Of a stretch of 64,000 nucleotides of DNA, positions 27,553 through 35,791 are shown one piece after another. Below the pieces are notes generated by a model. It saw nothing but the letters and a program-made list of their open reading frames with translations. It was not told where the DNA came from and ran no database searches. The stretch covers positions 124,001 to 188,000 of the forward strand of contig JAJBSL010000001.1 of assembly GCA_020540725.1 (NCBI GenBank). The letters are read 5' to 3'. The position numbers were made by a program, and so were the translations under genes. The DNA is from Lachnospiraceae bacterium EP-SM-12S-S03. Lineage in GTDB: Bacteria > Bacillota > Clostridia > Lachnospirales > Lachnospiraceae. Positions within the stretch are counted from its first letter, which is position 1; every line of letters starts with the position of its first letter.

Positions 27553-29265
27553 TTAAATCCACAATGACAAATGCTCCGCAACCGGTCCAAGTGCCAATGC
27601 AGGGAAGAATGTTAATGCAGCGAAAATATATACAATAAATACAAGAATGATCATAAAGGTTACGTTGTCTGTCCGAAGCGTTCCAATTGTCTCATTCACT
27701 TTTCTCTTAGCAAGCAGGGAACCTGCAATTGCAAGTTGTGCAACAATGGCAATATATCGTCCGAAGAACATTGCAATACCGGTTGTGATATTCCAAAATG
27801 CACTGTTATCTGCAAGTCCTTCAAAACCGGATCCATTGTTTGCCGCACTGGAAGCATACTCATATAGTACCTGACTCAAGCCATGGTACCCCGGATTCGT
27901 GATACCTGCAAGACCATCCGGCACAGCTACCGCAAGTGCAGAGAATCCAAGGATAAGAAGCGGATGAATCAAAATAACAATGGCGACAAGCTTCATTTCT
28001 TTCCCTTCAATCTTCTTATTCAGATACTCCGGTGTTCTTCCGACCATCAAGCCACATATAAATACTGCCAAAATCACATACATGATGATATTCATCAATC
28101 CTACACCTTTTCCGCCGAACACGCAGTTAAGCATCATGTGAAGCATCGGTACCATTCCTCCAAGCGGAGTCAGCGAATCATGCATGTTGTTGACCGTACC
28201 CGTTGTAAAAGATGTGGTAACTGTTGTAAATAAGGAAGACTGGGCAACTCCAAATCGTACTTCCTTTCCTTCCATGCTTCCTTCTGTCTGCGCGATTCCG
28301 AGATCACTGATCACCGGATTTCCTGCGGATTCAGAACAATAGCAAATGGTAAGACCAACAAGAAACAGGATAGACATTGCACCGAACAATACGGCTCCTT
28401 GTCTTCCGATCCATAATTTCTTCTTTGGAGCCTCTGCTTTTTCTTTCTTTTTGTCATGAATCATATGTCCAAATGTAACAACACATGCTCCCGGAAGAAT
28501 CATCATGGAGATCATCTCTACGATATTAGTCAAAATCGTCGGATTTTCAAACGGTGTGGCAGAGTTTGCACCAAAGAAACCTCCACCGTTCGTTCCAAGA
28601 TGCTTGATCGCTTCCAGTGCTGCCACCGGGCCTACCGCAATATCCTGAAGTTTTCCTTCTATTGTATGTAATGTAAAATTGCTGTCCAAAGTCTGTGGAG
28701 TTCCCTGACTGACTAAGAACAAAGCGATGAAAAATGAAACCGGAACAAGAACTCTTGTTATAATTCTTACCACATCTTCGTAAAAATTTCCGATTTTTCT
28801 TCCGGACAATCCTCTGCAGAATGCCATGCATGCTGCATATCCACTGGCTGCGGATGTGAACATCATAAATATGATCACGCACATCTGCGCTGTGTAGGAA
28901 AGACCGCTCTCTCCGGAATAATGTTGTAAGTTTGTATTTGTTATAAAACTGATGACAGTATTAAAGGAAAGTGTTTCTTCCATTCCTCCAATCCCATTCG
29001 GATTCATGAATAGTAGACCCTGAATCCTTAAAACGAGATACCCGATAAAAACCATCATCCCATTGACAAGCACAAGTGTCAGGGCATATCTTTTCCACCC
29101 CATGTCCTCACCTTTGATGCCACATATTTTGTATATGCAGCGATCCACCGGATCAAACACTTTATCTGCAAACGTTTTTTGCTTTGTGGCAATATGATAC
29201 ATGTATTTTCCCATCGGAATCACAAGCACCAAAAAAATTGCCAACGTAAGAACTATCTGTAACAT
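27553..29265 (-). CDS. kdpA: Potassium-transporting ATPase potassium-binding subunit KdpA
   Basis: A 570-residue multi-pass channel-like subunit that selects and passes potassium. Four pore-loop regions are visible: TNLQHYSGESG, GTNGGGFFGANSATPFENPT, TTGTVNNMHDSLTPLGG and AANNGSGFEGL. The start follows GGGAGGAAAT. It is the first large gene of the kdp operon, 26 bp after kdpF. Confidence 0.98.
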   Translation of the reverse strand: MLQIVLTLAIFLVLVIPMGKYMYHIATKQKTFADKVFDPVDRCIYKICGIKGEDMGWKRYALTLVLVNGMMVFIGYLVLRIQGLLFMNPNGIGGMEETLSFNTVISFITNTNLQHYSGESGLSYTAQMCVIIFMMFTSAASGYAACMAFCRGLSGRKIGNFYEDVVRIITRVLVPVSFFIALFLVSQGTPQTLDSNFTLHTIEGKLQDIAVGPVAALEAIKHLGTNGGGFFGANSATPFENPTILTNIVEMISMMILPGACVVTFGHMIHDKKKEKAEAPKKKLWIGRQGAVLFGAMSILFLVGLTICYCSESAGNPVISDLGIAQTEGSMEGKEVRFGVAQSSLFTTVTTSFTTGTVNNMHDSLTPLGGMVPMLHMMLNCVFGGKGVGLMNIIMYVILAVFICGLMVGRTPEYLNKKIEGKEMKLVAIVILIHPLLILGFSALAVAVPDGLAGITNPGYHGLSQVLYEYASSAANNGSGFEGLADNSAFWNITTGIAMFFGRYIAIVAQLAIAGSLLAKRKVNETIGTLRTDNVTFMIILVFIVYIFAALTFFPALALGPVAEHLSLWI

Positions 29266-29291
29266 TTCTATTTCCTCCCATTTTTTGACTC

Positions 29292-29369
29292 TTAAAGTTT
29301 CTCTGGATGTATCAGTGCATACACAAGATAAAGAGCCAATAACAAAATAATTATTCCTAATACAATCAT
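29292..29369 (-). CDS. kdpF: KdpF small subunit
   Basis: A 25-residue hydrophobic peptide (begins MIVLGIIILLLALYLVYAL, ends IHPEKL). Its layout matches KdpF: one helix containing the family-like YLVYALI, then a short polar end. It is preceded by AGAAGGTG and lies just upstream of kdpA, the normal place. KdpF stabilises KdpABC in the membrane. Confidence 0.9.
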   Translation of the reverse strand: MIVLGIIILLLALYLVYALIHPEKL

Positions 29370-29388
29370 TTTTACACCTTCTGTCTGT

Positions 29389-29490
29389 TTAATTTTCTTT
29401 TATGTCTACTTGGGTTTCGCAGAAATCTGCGAACAACTTGATGAATAAGAAACAAATCAGCAAAACTCCAACCATAATAATATCCATCAT
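29389..29490 (-). CDS. 33-residue hydrophobic ORF leading the kdp operon
   Basis: A short frame with an excellent ribosome site (AAGGAGGGA) and a double ATG (29490, 29487). It encodes MMDIIMVGVLLICFLFIKLF followed by a polar ADFCETQV... end. It has a single predicted helix and lies 19 bp before kdpF, about 20 bp after the probable transcription start. It is not KdpF, which follows. It may be a second micro-subunit or a leader peptide; I do not recognise a family. Confidence 0.65.
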   Translation of the reverse strand: MMDIIMVGVLLICFLFIKLFADFCETQVDIKEN

Positions 29491-29515
29491 TGCCTATCCC
29501 TCCTTTGCTTTTGCT

Positions 29516-29544
29516 ATTATAAGTAGTTTCGTACAAATATCGTA
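29516..29544 (-). promoter_or_regulatory. Probable kdp promoter (weak -35)
   Basis: Minus strand TATAAT (29516-29521) with a non-consensus hexamer TACGAT 17 nt upstream. A good -10 with a poor -35 is expected for an activator-dependent promoter. Confidence 0.55.
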
Positions 29545-29580
29545 TAAGCTATCTTATTTCCGTATTAAGTTCGCATAAAG
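29541..29580 (-). promoter_or_regulatory. Helically phased direct repeats, candidate KdpE operator
   Basis: Three similar 8-9-mers read on the minus strand CTTTATGCG, CTTAATACG and CTTATACG. On the plus strand they start at 29572, 29561 and 29541, so spacings are 11 and 20 bp, about one and two helix turns. The nearest overlaps the -35 position of the kdp promoter. Confidence 0.5.
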
Positions 29581-29651
29581 ATTTTTTTATTTTATAAATT
29601 TTAAGATTTCCGAAAAACATTAAAGTTTTTATTAAGAAATGTTTTCCTTCC

Positions 29652-29680
29652 TTGTGATTACATAGTTGCCATGCTATAAT
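29652..29680 (+). promoter_or_regulatory. Promoter of the PAP2 gene
   Basis: TTGTGA (29652-29657), 17 nt, TATAAT (29675-29680), 48 bp before the start at 29729. Confidence 0.7.
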
Positions 29681-29728
29681 GCATGAGAAACATCCTAATA
29701 ATATAAAATTGGAAGGGAGCCCCTTTTT

Positions 29729-30394
29729 ATGGCAAAGAAATTTTCCGAGAATTATAAACGTGCCTGGGTTTGTCTATATGCCCTGATTTACGTTCCATGG
29801 TTCCTTTATCTGGAAAAACATGTAACAACAGACTTCCATTTGATCCACGTAGGGCTGGATGACAAGATTCCGTTTATTGAATATTTCATCGTCCCTTATC
29901 TTCTGTGGTTTGCTTATATTGCAGTCACCATCGGATATTTCATGTTTTTTGCGGAAAAATCAGAATTTTATCGTCTGATCACTCTGCTCTTCGGCGGAAT
30001 GACTATATTTTTGATTGTCTCCACCGTTTATCCGAACGGACTGAATTTAAGACCTGAGACATTTGCAAGGGATAATATCTTCGTAGATATGGTAAAAAGT
30101 CTTTATGTGACCGATACCTCTACCAACGTACTGCCAAGCATCCATGTATACAATTCCATCGGAGCTTTCTTGGCAATTTCCCATAATGCAAAACTTCGGG
30201 AACACAAATGGTTACAGGTATCTGCACTGACACTTACAGTCCTGATCGTTCTATCCACAATGTTCTTAAAACAACACTCTGTGGTAGATGTAATTTCAGG
30301 CTGCGCACTTGTGACGATCATGTATATACTTGTTTATAAGCCGGAACGGAATTCCGCGAAAAATTTATCTCACAATTTAGTCAATATACGTTGA
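29729..30394 (+). CDS. PAP2-superfamily membrane phosphatase
   Basis: A 221-residue protein with about six membrane helices. Motif 2 appears as LPSIHVYNS (PSxH) and motif 3 as LKQHSVVDVISG, with the catalytic His and Asp. The first PAP2 motif (KX6RP) is not evident, as in inositolphosphotransferase-like PAP2 branches. It likely dephosphorylates or exchanges head groups on a lipid phosphate; substrate unknown. The start follows GGAAGGGAG. It is divergent from kdp and followed by a separate promoter for the next small gene. Confidence 0.85.
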   Translation: MAKKFSENYKRAWVCLYALIYVPWFLYLEKHVTTDFHLIHVGLDDKIPFIEYFIVPYLLWFAYIAVTIGYFMFFAEKSEFYRLITLLFGGMTIFLIVSTVYPNGLNLRPETFARDNIFVDMVKSLYVTDTSTNVLPSIHVYNSIGAFLAISHNAKLREHKWLQVSALTLTVLIVLSTMFLKQHSVVDVISGCALVTIMYILVYKPERNSAKNLSHNLVNIR

Positions 30395-30419
30395 CTTTCT
30401 GATAATTAAGTCGTATGAT
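30391..30419 (+). promoter_or_regulatory. Promoter of the 78-residue gene
   Basis: TTGACT (30391-30396), 17 nt, TATGAT (30414-30419). It overlaps the last codons of the PAP2 gene and lies 40 bp before the start at 30460. Confidence 0.6.
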
Positions 30420-30459
30420 AAGGTTAACTTAAAAACTTGATGAAATAGGAGGCGGTTTT

Positions 30460-30696
30460 ATGTTAACCTTAACAATTATAGCCGGTATGGTAATCACGTT
30501 AGTTTTCCTTGTTTTAGCTGATGAGAAATCACTGATGAGATTCCCGCTCCTTCACAAGAGCAGTACGATTATCAGTCCGATGATTAAGGCGGCATATACA
30601 TCCGATTTTATTTCCGGAACAATCCGCCAAATCAAAAAGTTAAGGCATTTTGCAATCAGCACCATTTGTGGATTGACAGAAAAGGGAGGCATGTAA
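30460..30696 (+). CDS. 78-residue membrane-associated protein, unknown
   Basis: A small protein with one N-terminal helix (LTIIAGMVITLVFLVLAD) and a basic, partly amphipathic C-terminal part (TIRQIKKLRHFAIS). AGGAGGCGG precedes the ATG at good spacing. A near-consensus promoter lies upstream and a terminator directly downstream, so it appears to be a free-standing gene. I do not recognise the family. Confidence 0.7.
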   Translation: MLTLTIIAGMVITLVFLVLADEKSLMRFPLLHKSSTIISPMIKAAYTSDFISGTIRQIKKLRHFAISTICGLTEKGGM

Positions 30697-30713
30697 ATTG
30701 AATGAAGAGTCAT

Positions 30714-30752
30714 AAAAGGCGATGTCGCAATCCATTTGCAACATCGCCTTTT
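30714..30752. terminator. Bidirectional terminator
   Basis: AAAAGGCGATGT and ACATCGCCTTTT form a perfect 12-bp stem with a 15-nt loop, between the 78-residue gene and the convergent sfsA-mutY gene. Confidence 0.9.
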
Positions 30753-30771
30753 CTTTCTTGTAATCTCTATT

Positions 30772-32523
30772 CTATTTCTCCGGTCCCAATTTAATATCCA
30801 GATATTTTGTATATGCTTCAAATGCAGAGGGAATTGGGTATTCTTCTTCCACTTGTTCCGGGTGTACAAAGAGTATCCCCTCCGCCTGATTCTCGGAAAG
30901 CTCATCCAGTTGCACTGCATATCCTTCCATGTGCCACTCAATATGACTGAAAATGTGTTTGGCACTTCCAAGCTTTTTCAGCCTTAACGGACTTAGCCCC
31001 AACTTTTTGCAATAACCGATCACTTCATCCTCATTCATGTGTCCCGTCTCATTCGGAAGCTCATACAGCCCTGCCAGAAGCCCTTTCCCCGGTCGTTTTC
31101 TTATAGCAGCCTCGTCTCCATCTTTTAAAATCAGTACGGTTCGTTTCTCAATCCGCCTTGCCTTTGCCTTTGTCTTCACAGGAAGTTCCAACACGCATCC
31201 TCTTTCTCTTGCCAGACAAACTTCTCTTACCGGGCATTCTTCACATTTCGGCATACCATTTGGCACACAGATCAAGGCTCCCAGTTCAATCAGCCCCTGA
31301 TTGAAATCTCCGGCCGCCTCTTTCGGAATCACCTCCCGAAGCGCTTCTTCGATCTTCCCACGTACAGAGGCTTTCATAATATCTTCGTCACTGGCAAGAA
31401 TACGCGAAATCACTCGCAGTACATTGCCATCCACTGCCGGTTCCGGAATTCCATAGGCAAAGGCACTGATTGCTCCCGCCGTATAATTTCCGATTCCTGT
31501 CAGTGAACGAATTTCCTCGTAAGTATCCGGGAATCTTCCATGATAATCCACCATCACCTGTTTCGCTGCCTTTTGCATATTCTTTACACGGTTATAGTAT
31601 CCCAATCCTTCCCAAAGTTTCAAAAGCTTCTCTTCTTTGGCCTCCGCCAGATCCCTGACTGTAGGAAATGCTTGCAGAAACCGCTCATAATATGGCTTCA
31701 CTGCCTCCACTCTTGTCTGCTGCAGCATGATCTCTGATACCCATACGCGATAAGCGCTTACATTTTCTCTCCATGGAAGCTGTCTCCTATTCGCCTTGTA
31801 CCATGATACAATCGGCTCTGTAATTTCCATAAGCCTTGGCTCCAAAAGTACAACAGGAACCTGACAGTTTAACCGAATTCCATCTGTCTCTACTTTACAA
31901 TCATAAGCAAGAATCCTGACTCCGGCCTTCTTTGCTTTTCGAAGGGCATCTGCAAATGCCTTGTGTGTCTTCTCATTCGGCGTAAAATAACGGACATGCT
32001 CCATCTGTATGACAAAAAAGATATATGCCTCGTATCCGTCCTTGACGGCACGTATTAATTCTTCCACATGTTTTACTCCTCGCTCTGTAGGAGCATCCGG
32101 AAATCGCACAACACCGTCTTCCTCCAGTGTGACTCCTTTCACTTCGATAAATGCTTTCTGCTCTTCCGTCTCCACATAAAGATCAAACCGGGACTCTCCA
32201 TACACCGTCTCCGGTTTGACTAATTTCGGGCTTTGAAAAAGATTTCCCTCTTCAATCCATTCTTTCACCACATAGTTTGTAATCTGTGAATCCATATTTA
32301 TCATACGGTTTCCTTTCATCACTCCAATCAAATCCCACCTGGTTTTTCTCTCGGGGTTATCACTTTCCTGCACATAAACCGTTGCTCCCGGAATAAGCAG
32401 TTCCGCGCATCTTCCGGTATTCTTCACATGTACCGTCTCCACCATACCCTCGATCTCAACATACGCAATAAAACGGTTGGGACGTTCTATGAACCTCCCA
32501 ACCTGTATTCTCTCATATTTCAT
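30772..32523 (-). CDS. Fusion of SfsA nuclease and MutY adenine glycosylase
   Basis: 583 residues. Residues 1-230 are SfsA: GRFIERPNRF, NTGRCAELLIPG, and the nuclease core RFDLYVE...FIEVKGVTL. From about 235 it is MutY: WYKANRRQLPWRE, catalytic-Glu region SEIMLQQTRVEAV, helix-hairpin-helix LTGIGNYTAGAI and catalytic Asp in AVDGNV. The iron-sulphur cysteines follow (CVPNGMPKCEECPVREVC), then a C-terminal MutT-like domain (LAGLYELPNE). First-to-second cysteine spacing is 7, one more than the 6 of E. coli MutY. MutY removes adenine opposite 8-oxoguanine; SfsA is a DNA/RNA nuclease family. The start overlaps the upstream stop by 1 bp (TAATG). Confidence 0.95.
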   Translation of the reverse strand: MKYERIQVGRFIERPNRFIAYVEIEGMVETVHVKNTGRCAELLIPGATVYVQESDNPERKTRWDLIGVMKGNRMINMDSQITNYVVKEWIEEGNLFQSPKLVKPETVYGESRFDLYVETEEQKAFIEVKGVTLEEDGVVRFPDAPTERGVKHVEELIRAVKDGYEAYIFFVIQMEHVRYFTPNEKTHKAFADALRKAKKAGVRILAYDCKVETDGIRLNCQVPVVLLEPRLMEITEPIVSWYKANRRQLPWRENVSAYRVWVSEIMLQQTRVEAVKPYYERFLQAFPTVRDLAEAKEEKLLKLWEGLGYYNRVKNMQKAAKQVMVDYHGRFPDTYEEIRSLTGIGNYTAGAISAFAYGIPEPAVDGNVLRVISRILASDEDIMKASVRGKIEEALREVIPKEAAGDFNQGLIELGALICVPNGMPKCEECPVREVCLARERGCVLELPVKTKAKARRIEKRTVLILKDGDEAAIRKRPGKGLLAGLYELPNETGHMNEDEVIGYCKKLGLSPLRLKKLGSAKHIFSHIEWHMEGYAVQLDELSENQAEGILFVHPEQVEEEYPIPSAFEAYTKYLDIKLGPEK

Positions 32524-32879
32524 TATTTCAAAACCTCTGCCCAGACTGTCTCTTTAAATCCCGGAATCACAAAATCATCCCCTGCGATGATCGGACGCTT
32601 CACAAGCATTCCGTCTGTGGCAAGAAGTTCATACTGCTCTTCTTCCGTCATGGACGGAAGCTTATCCTTCAACTGAAGTTCCTTATATTTCATTCCGCTT
32701 GTGTTGAAAAATCTCTTAAGAGGCAGACCGCTCTTTTGGTGGAATTGTCTGATTTCTTCCACTGTCGGATTCTCCTCTACAATGTGTCGATCCGTAAATT
32801 CTATCCCGTTTTCCACAAGCCACTTCTTTGCTCTCTGGCATGTACTGCATTTTGGATATTCTAAAAATAAAATACTCAT
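32523..32879 (-). CDS. ArsC/Spx-family protein
   Basis: 118 residues with a thioredoxin-like fold of the ArsC/Spx/YffB family. It starts MSILFLEYPKCSTCQRAKKW with a redox-type CxxC. The later GMLVKRPII is the conserved Arg-Pro region. Members are either reductases or, like Spx, RNA-polymerase-binding stress regulators; the sequence does not decide. The ATG at 32879 follows AGGAG and fits the family; the longer in-frame extension upstream is unlikely. It is translationally coupled (TAATG) to the sfsA-mutY fusion. Confidence 0.88.
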   Translation of the reverse strand: MSILFLEYPKCSTCQRAKKWLVENGIEFTDRHIVEENPTVEEIRQFHQKSGLPLKRFFNTSGMKYKELQLKDKLPSMTEEEQYELLATDGMLVKRPIIAGDDFVIPGFKETVWAEVLK

Positions 32880-32889
32880 TCTTACACTC

Positions 32890-33288
32890 CTAACTGTTCT
32901 TGATAAATTCTGTCTTACACTTCGGACATGTGATCGCAATTTTACCTTTTCCCTTTGGGATACGGATTTTTTGCTTACATGTAGGACATTTATAAATATG
33001 ATAATTCTTTCTCTGTTCCATGTAAGATCTCTGCTTCTTGAAAAATCCGAAAAACTTATTCTTCATATTGTAAAACTTAATATTCTCGTTATACCTTGCC
33101 TGAATGTTTCTCGAAAACATTCTAACATAACAAATCAATAACAGCAATAATGCAAAAGAATATAATGCATTTCCTCTTCTCGTAAACATAGATAGAACAA
33201 GCAATACAACCGATGCACCCAGTAAAAACTTATTCAGTGCATCTACTCCGTATCTCCCTGTCATAAAACGCTGCAATTTCTCTTTCAT
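32890..33288 (-). CDS. Membrane protein with C-terminal zinc ribbon
   Basis: About 132 residues. Two membrane helices (about 22-38 and 45-60) are followed by a basic stretch. The C-terminal ribbon has two CxxC pairs (CPTC ... CPKC) around a KIRIPKGKGKIAI strand, a fold that binds one zinc. I do not know its function. It heads the operon with the ArsC-like and sfsA-mutY genes, 10 bp before the former. The ATG at 33288 is preferred over that two codons earlier on ribosome-site spacing. Confidence 0.8.
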   Translation of the reverse strand: MKEKLQRFMTGRYGVDALNKFLLGASVVLLVLSMFTRRGNALYSFALLLLLICYVRMFSRNIQARYNENIKFYNMKNKFFGFFKKQRSYMEQRKNYHIYKCPTCKQKIRIPKGKGKIAITCPKCKTEFIKNS

Positions 33289-33341
33289 TTTCATTCCCCG
33301 CTTCCAATATAATCTGATCCATCCAGTATGACTTGATTCAC

Positions 33342-33370
33342 ACTATATGCTTTTCAGAATATAAAGTCAA
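33342..33370 (-). promoter_or_regulatory. Promoter of the zinc-ribbon/arsC-like/sfsA-mutY operon
   Basis: Minus strand TTGACT (33365-33370), 17 nt, TATAGT (33342-33347), about 54 bp before the first start. Confidence 0.75.
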
Positions 33371-33422
33371 CAAAGTTTATCAAATGTTAATGAAGTACAC
33401 AATGTTTTCACAGTTCCTTCTC

Positions 33423-34145
33423 TTACAGCACTTTGGAGAGGAAATCTTTCAATCTCGGATCTTGCGGATTCTCAAAAAATTCCTTCGGCGTGTTCTGTTC
33501 TTTTACAATTCCCTCGTCAATAAAAAGAACTCTCGTTGCCACTTCTTTTGCAAATCCCATCTCATGAGTTACAACTACCATCGTCATTCCTTCATCTGCA
33601 AGTTCTTTCATCAATTCCAACACTTCTCCTACCATCTCCGGATCAAGAGCAGAAGTAGGCTCATCAAAGAGCATCACATCCGGATTCATTGCAAGCGCTC
33701 TTGCTATAGCGATTCTCTGCTTCTGTCCACCGGACAACTGTTTCGGATATTGATCAGCTTTCTCCGGGAGACCGACACGCTGCAAAAGCTGCATTGCTTT
33801 TGTATCCGCTTCTTCCTTCGACATGACGCCAAGTTGTACCGGAGCAAGGGTAATATTTTCCTTTACCGTCATATGTGGGAAAAGGTTAAATTGCTGGAAT
33901 ACCATTCCCATCTTCTGACGTAGTTGATTGATGTCTGTCTTTTTATCTGTAATGTTATTCCCTTCAAACCAGATTTCACCTTCTGTCGGTTCCTCCAACA
34001 GGTTCAGACAGCGGAGAAATGTGGATTTACCGGAACCGGAGGGACCAATGATTACGACTTTTTCTCCCTTTTCAATGTGCTCATCAATGCCTTTGAGCAC
34101 TTGGTTCCCATGAAAAGATTTCTTTAAATTCTTAGTGACGATCAC
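33423..34145 (-). CDS. Polar amino acid ABC transporter ATPase
   Basis: 240 residues of the GlnQ/ArtM type. Walker [11 protein letters not shown]-loop, signature [15 protein letters not shown], Walker [15 protein letters not shown] and the H-loop VVTHEMGFA are all intact. The GTG at 34145 is chosen: GGAGG precedes it, and family members begin with a short strand leading to KNLKKSFG. It overlaps the permease gene by 14 bp. With the next two genes it forms an importer for a polar amino acid such as glutamine, arginine or cystine. Confidence 0.95.
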   Translation of the reverse strand: MIVTKNLKKSFHGNQVLKGIDEHIEKGEKVVIIGPSGSGKSTFLRCLNLLEEPTEGEIWFEGNNITDKKTDINQLRQKMGMVFQQFNLFPHMTVKENITLAPVQLGVMSKEEADTKAMQLLQRVGLPEKADQYPKQLSGGQKQRIAIARALAMNPDVMLFDEPTSALDPEMVGEVLELMKELADEGMTMVVVTHEMGFAKEVATRVLFIDEGIVKEQNTPKEFFENPQDPRLKDFLSKVL

Positions 34146-34851
34146 CTTGAGCCATCCTCCTTTCAAAAACTTCCAATAATTTTGTAATTCCAAGTGTCAT
34201 TGCAAGATAACATGCTGCTGCAATAAATAACGGTGGAAGTACATCCCACGTTACCGATCCTACATATTGCGCTGCTTTTGTAAGATCTGTTGCCGCAATT
34301 ACACCTGCAACTGACGTTTCCTTGATCAGAACGATCAGCTCGTTTCCAAGGGCCGGAAGTATATTCTTGATCGCCTGCGGAATAATAATAAAACGCATAG
34401 TCTGTATGTAATTAAATCCAAGCGAACGCCCTGCTTCCATCTGCCCTTTGTCAATAGACTCGATTCCGGCACGGATGATTTCTGCCACATAAGCACCGGA
34501 ATTAATTCCGAAACAGATTCCTCCTACAATGATCTCATTGGTATCTCTTGACGTAAATACCAGATTGTAAATGATAAGAAGCTGTACCATAACCGGAGTT
34601 CCACGAATTACCGTTGTATAAAGATTACATAATTTACTTACGATCCATAACTTCTTATTCTGCGCTGATGCAACCTTCCCTACCGCTATGATAAGACCAA
34701 TGACGGTACCGATCAGGATAGCCATGCAAGATATCAAAATGGTTACTTTCAAACCATCCAGATATGCCAGATATCTCTGCTCTCGTAAAAACGCCCGGTC
34801 AAACGCTTCTGCAAAATTCTGAAAAAATCCGGTCAAAAGAATTCCTTTCAT
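34132..34851 (-). CDS. Polar amino acid ABC transporter permease
   Basis: 239 residues, HisM/GlnP family, about five helices. The EAA-like loop is visible around [21 protein letters not shown] followed by LPALGNE. The N-terminal YLDGLKVTI motif is typical. It follows the binding-protein gene by 17 bp and overlaps the ATPase gene, so the three are one operon. Confidence 0.95.
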   Translation of the reverse strand: MKGILLTGFFQNFAEAFDRAFLREQRYLAYLDGLKVTILISCMAILIGTVIGLIIAVGKVASAQNKKLWIVSKLCNLYTTVIRGTPVMVQLLIIYNLVFTSRDTNEIIVGGICFGINSGAYVAEIIRAGIESIDKGQMEAGRSLGFNYIQTMRFIIIPQAIKNILPALGNELIVLIKETSVAGVIAATDLTKAAQYVGSVTWDVLPPLFIAAACYLAMTLGITKLLEVFERRMAQGDRH

Positions 34852-34868
34852 GATACTCTATCCTTTCA

Positions 34869-35642
34869 CTAGTTACTCTGTGCATGATTTGCTGTGAATT
34901 CGTCAATCTTGCCTTCTTCAATCAGCTTATCGATCACTTTGTTAATCTCATCCAATAGTTCTGTATTGCCTTTTTTCACCGCAATCGCATATTTGTCTTC
35001 AAACAATGTTCCATCCAGCATAGAAAGTTCTGTATTGGCTGCAACTAATTCTTCTGCCGGAAGCTGGTCCATAACGATACAGTCCACTTTTCCATTCTTC
35101 AAATCTTCTGCTGCCTGTGCAAATTTCGTATAACGTTTCACTTCTTTTGCTTTACAGTTTTCTTCCTTGGACACCCAGATATCTGCAATATTTCCTTGCT
35201 GTACTGCAATGACTTTGTCATTCAAATCTTCTACGGAACTTACTGCCGGATTTTCTTTATTCACTACAACAACCTCTGTTGAGTTTACATAATCATGAGA
35301 AAAATCCATCACTTCTTCACGTTCCGGATTTACTGAAACACCTGCGGCAACAAAGTCAACTTTCCCTTGCTGTACCGCAAGAAGCGCTCCATCAAAATCC
35401 ATGTTCTTGATTTCTAATTCTTTCCCCAACTCATCAGCGATTGCTTTTGCAATATCCATATCGATACCAACTACTTCATCGCCTTTCATATACTCATACG
35501 GTGCAAATCCTGCTTCCGTACCGACGATCAGTTTGTCAGATGCCGCATCCTCTTTCTTTTCTTCTTTCTTGCTTCCGCATGCTGCAAAGGAAAATACCAT
35601 TGCTCCTACTAATGCCAAACTCAAAACTTTCTTCATTTTCAT
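34869..35642 (-). CDS. Amino acid ABC transporter substrate-binding lipoprotein
   Basis: 257 residues, family 3 solute-binding protein. A lipoprotein signal peptide ends FAAC (Cys22), followed by a charged linker (GSKKEEKKED). The fold shows GTEAGFAPYEY, VGIDMDIAKAIADELGK and the FDGALLAVQQGKVDFVAAG motif. It delivers a polar amino acid to the neighbouring permease; the ligand is not decided by sequence. The start follows AGGAGGAAGAG. Confidence 0.95.
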   Translation of the reverse strand: MKMKKVLSLALVGAMVFSFAACGSKKEEKKEDAASDKLIVGTEAGFAPYEYMKGDEVVGIDMDIAKAIADELGKELEIKNMDFDGALLAVQQGKVDFVAAGVSVNPEREEVMDFSHDYVNSTEVVVVNKENPAVSSVEDLNDKVIAVQQGNIADIWVSKEENCKAKEVKRYTKFAQAAEDLKNGKVDCIVMDQLPAEELVAANTELSMLDGTLFEDKYAIAVKKGNTELLDEINKVIDKLIEEGKIDEFTANHAQSN

Positions 35643-35709
35643 AATCTCTTCCTCCTAGTATTGCATAAAAATTCAGTTTTAATGAATATTTATTTCTTTC
35701 ATAGTGGCT

Positions 35710-35737
35710 ATTATACCACGTAAGCGCAAAAAAACAA
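35710..35737 (-). promoter_or_regulatory. Promoter of the amino acid ABC operon
   Basis: Minus strand TTGTTT (35732-35737), 16 nt, TATAAT (35710-35715). The -35 hexamer lies inside the T tract of the uppP terminator. Confidence 0.6.
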
Positions 35738-35776
35738 GTGGTTATTTACACAACTTTTTGTATAAATAACCACTTT
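35729..35776 (-). terminator. Intrinsic terminator of uppP
   Basis: Stem AAGTGGTTATTTA / TAAATAACCACTT with TTTTTTT on the minus strand, 16 bp after the uppP stop. Confidence 0.9.
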
Positions 35777-35791
35777 CTTTGTATATTTCTA

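Noticed and set aside
29521..29728. c-di-AMP (ydaO-type) riboswitch before kdp
   Set aside because: The probable start of transcription is only about 20-30 nt before the first ORF, leaving no room for such an RNA.
30552..30971. 139-codon minus-strand frame across the 30714-30752 terminator
   Set aside because: It crosses a strong terminator and overlaps the sfsA-mutY end in another frame; not a gene.
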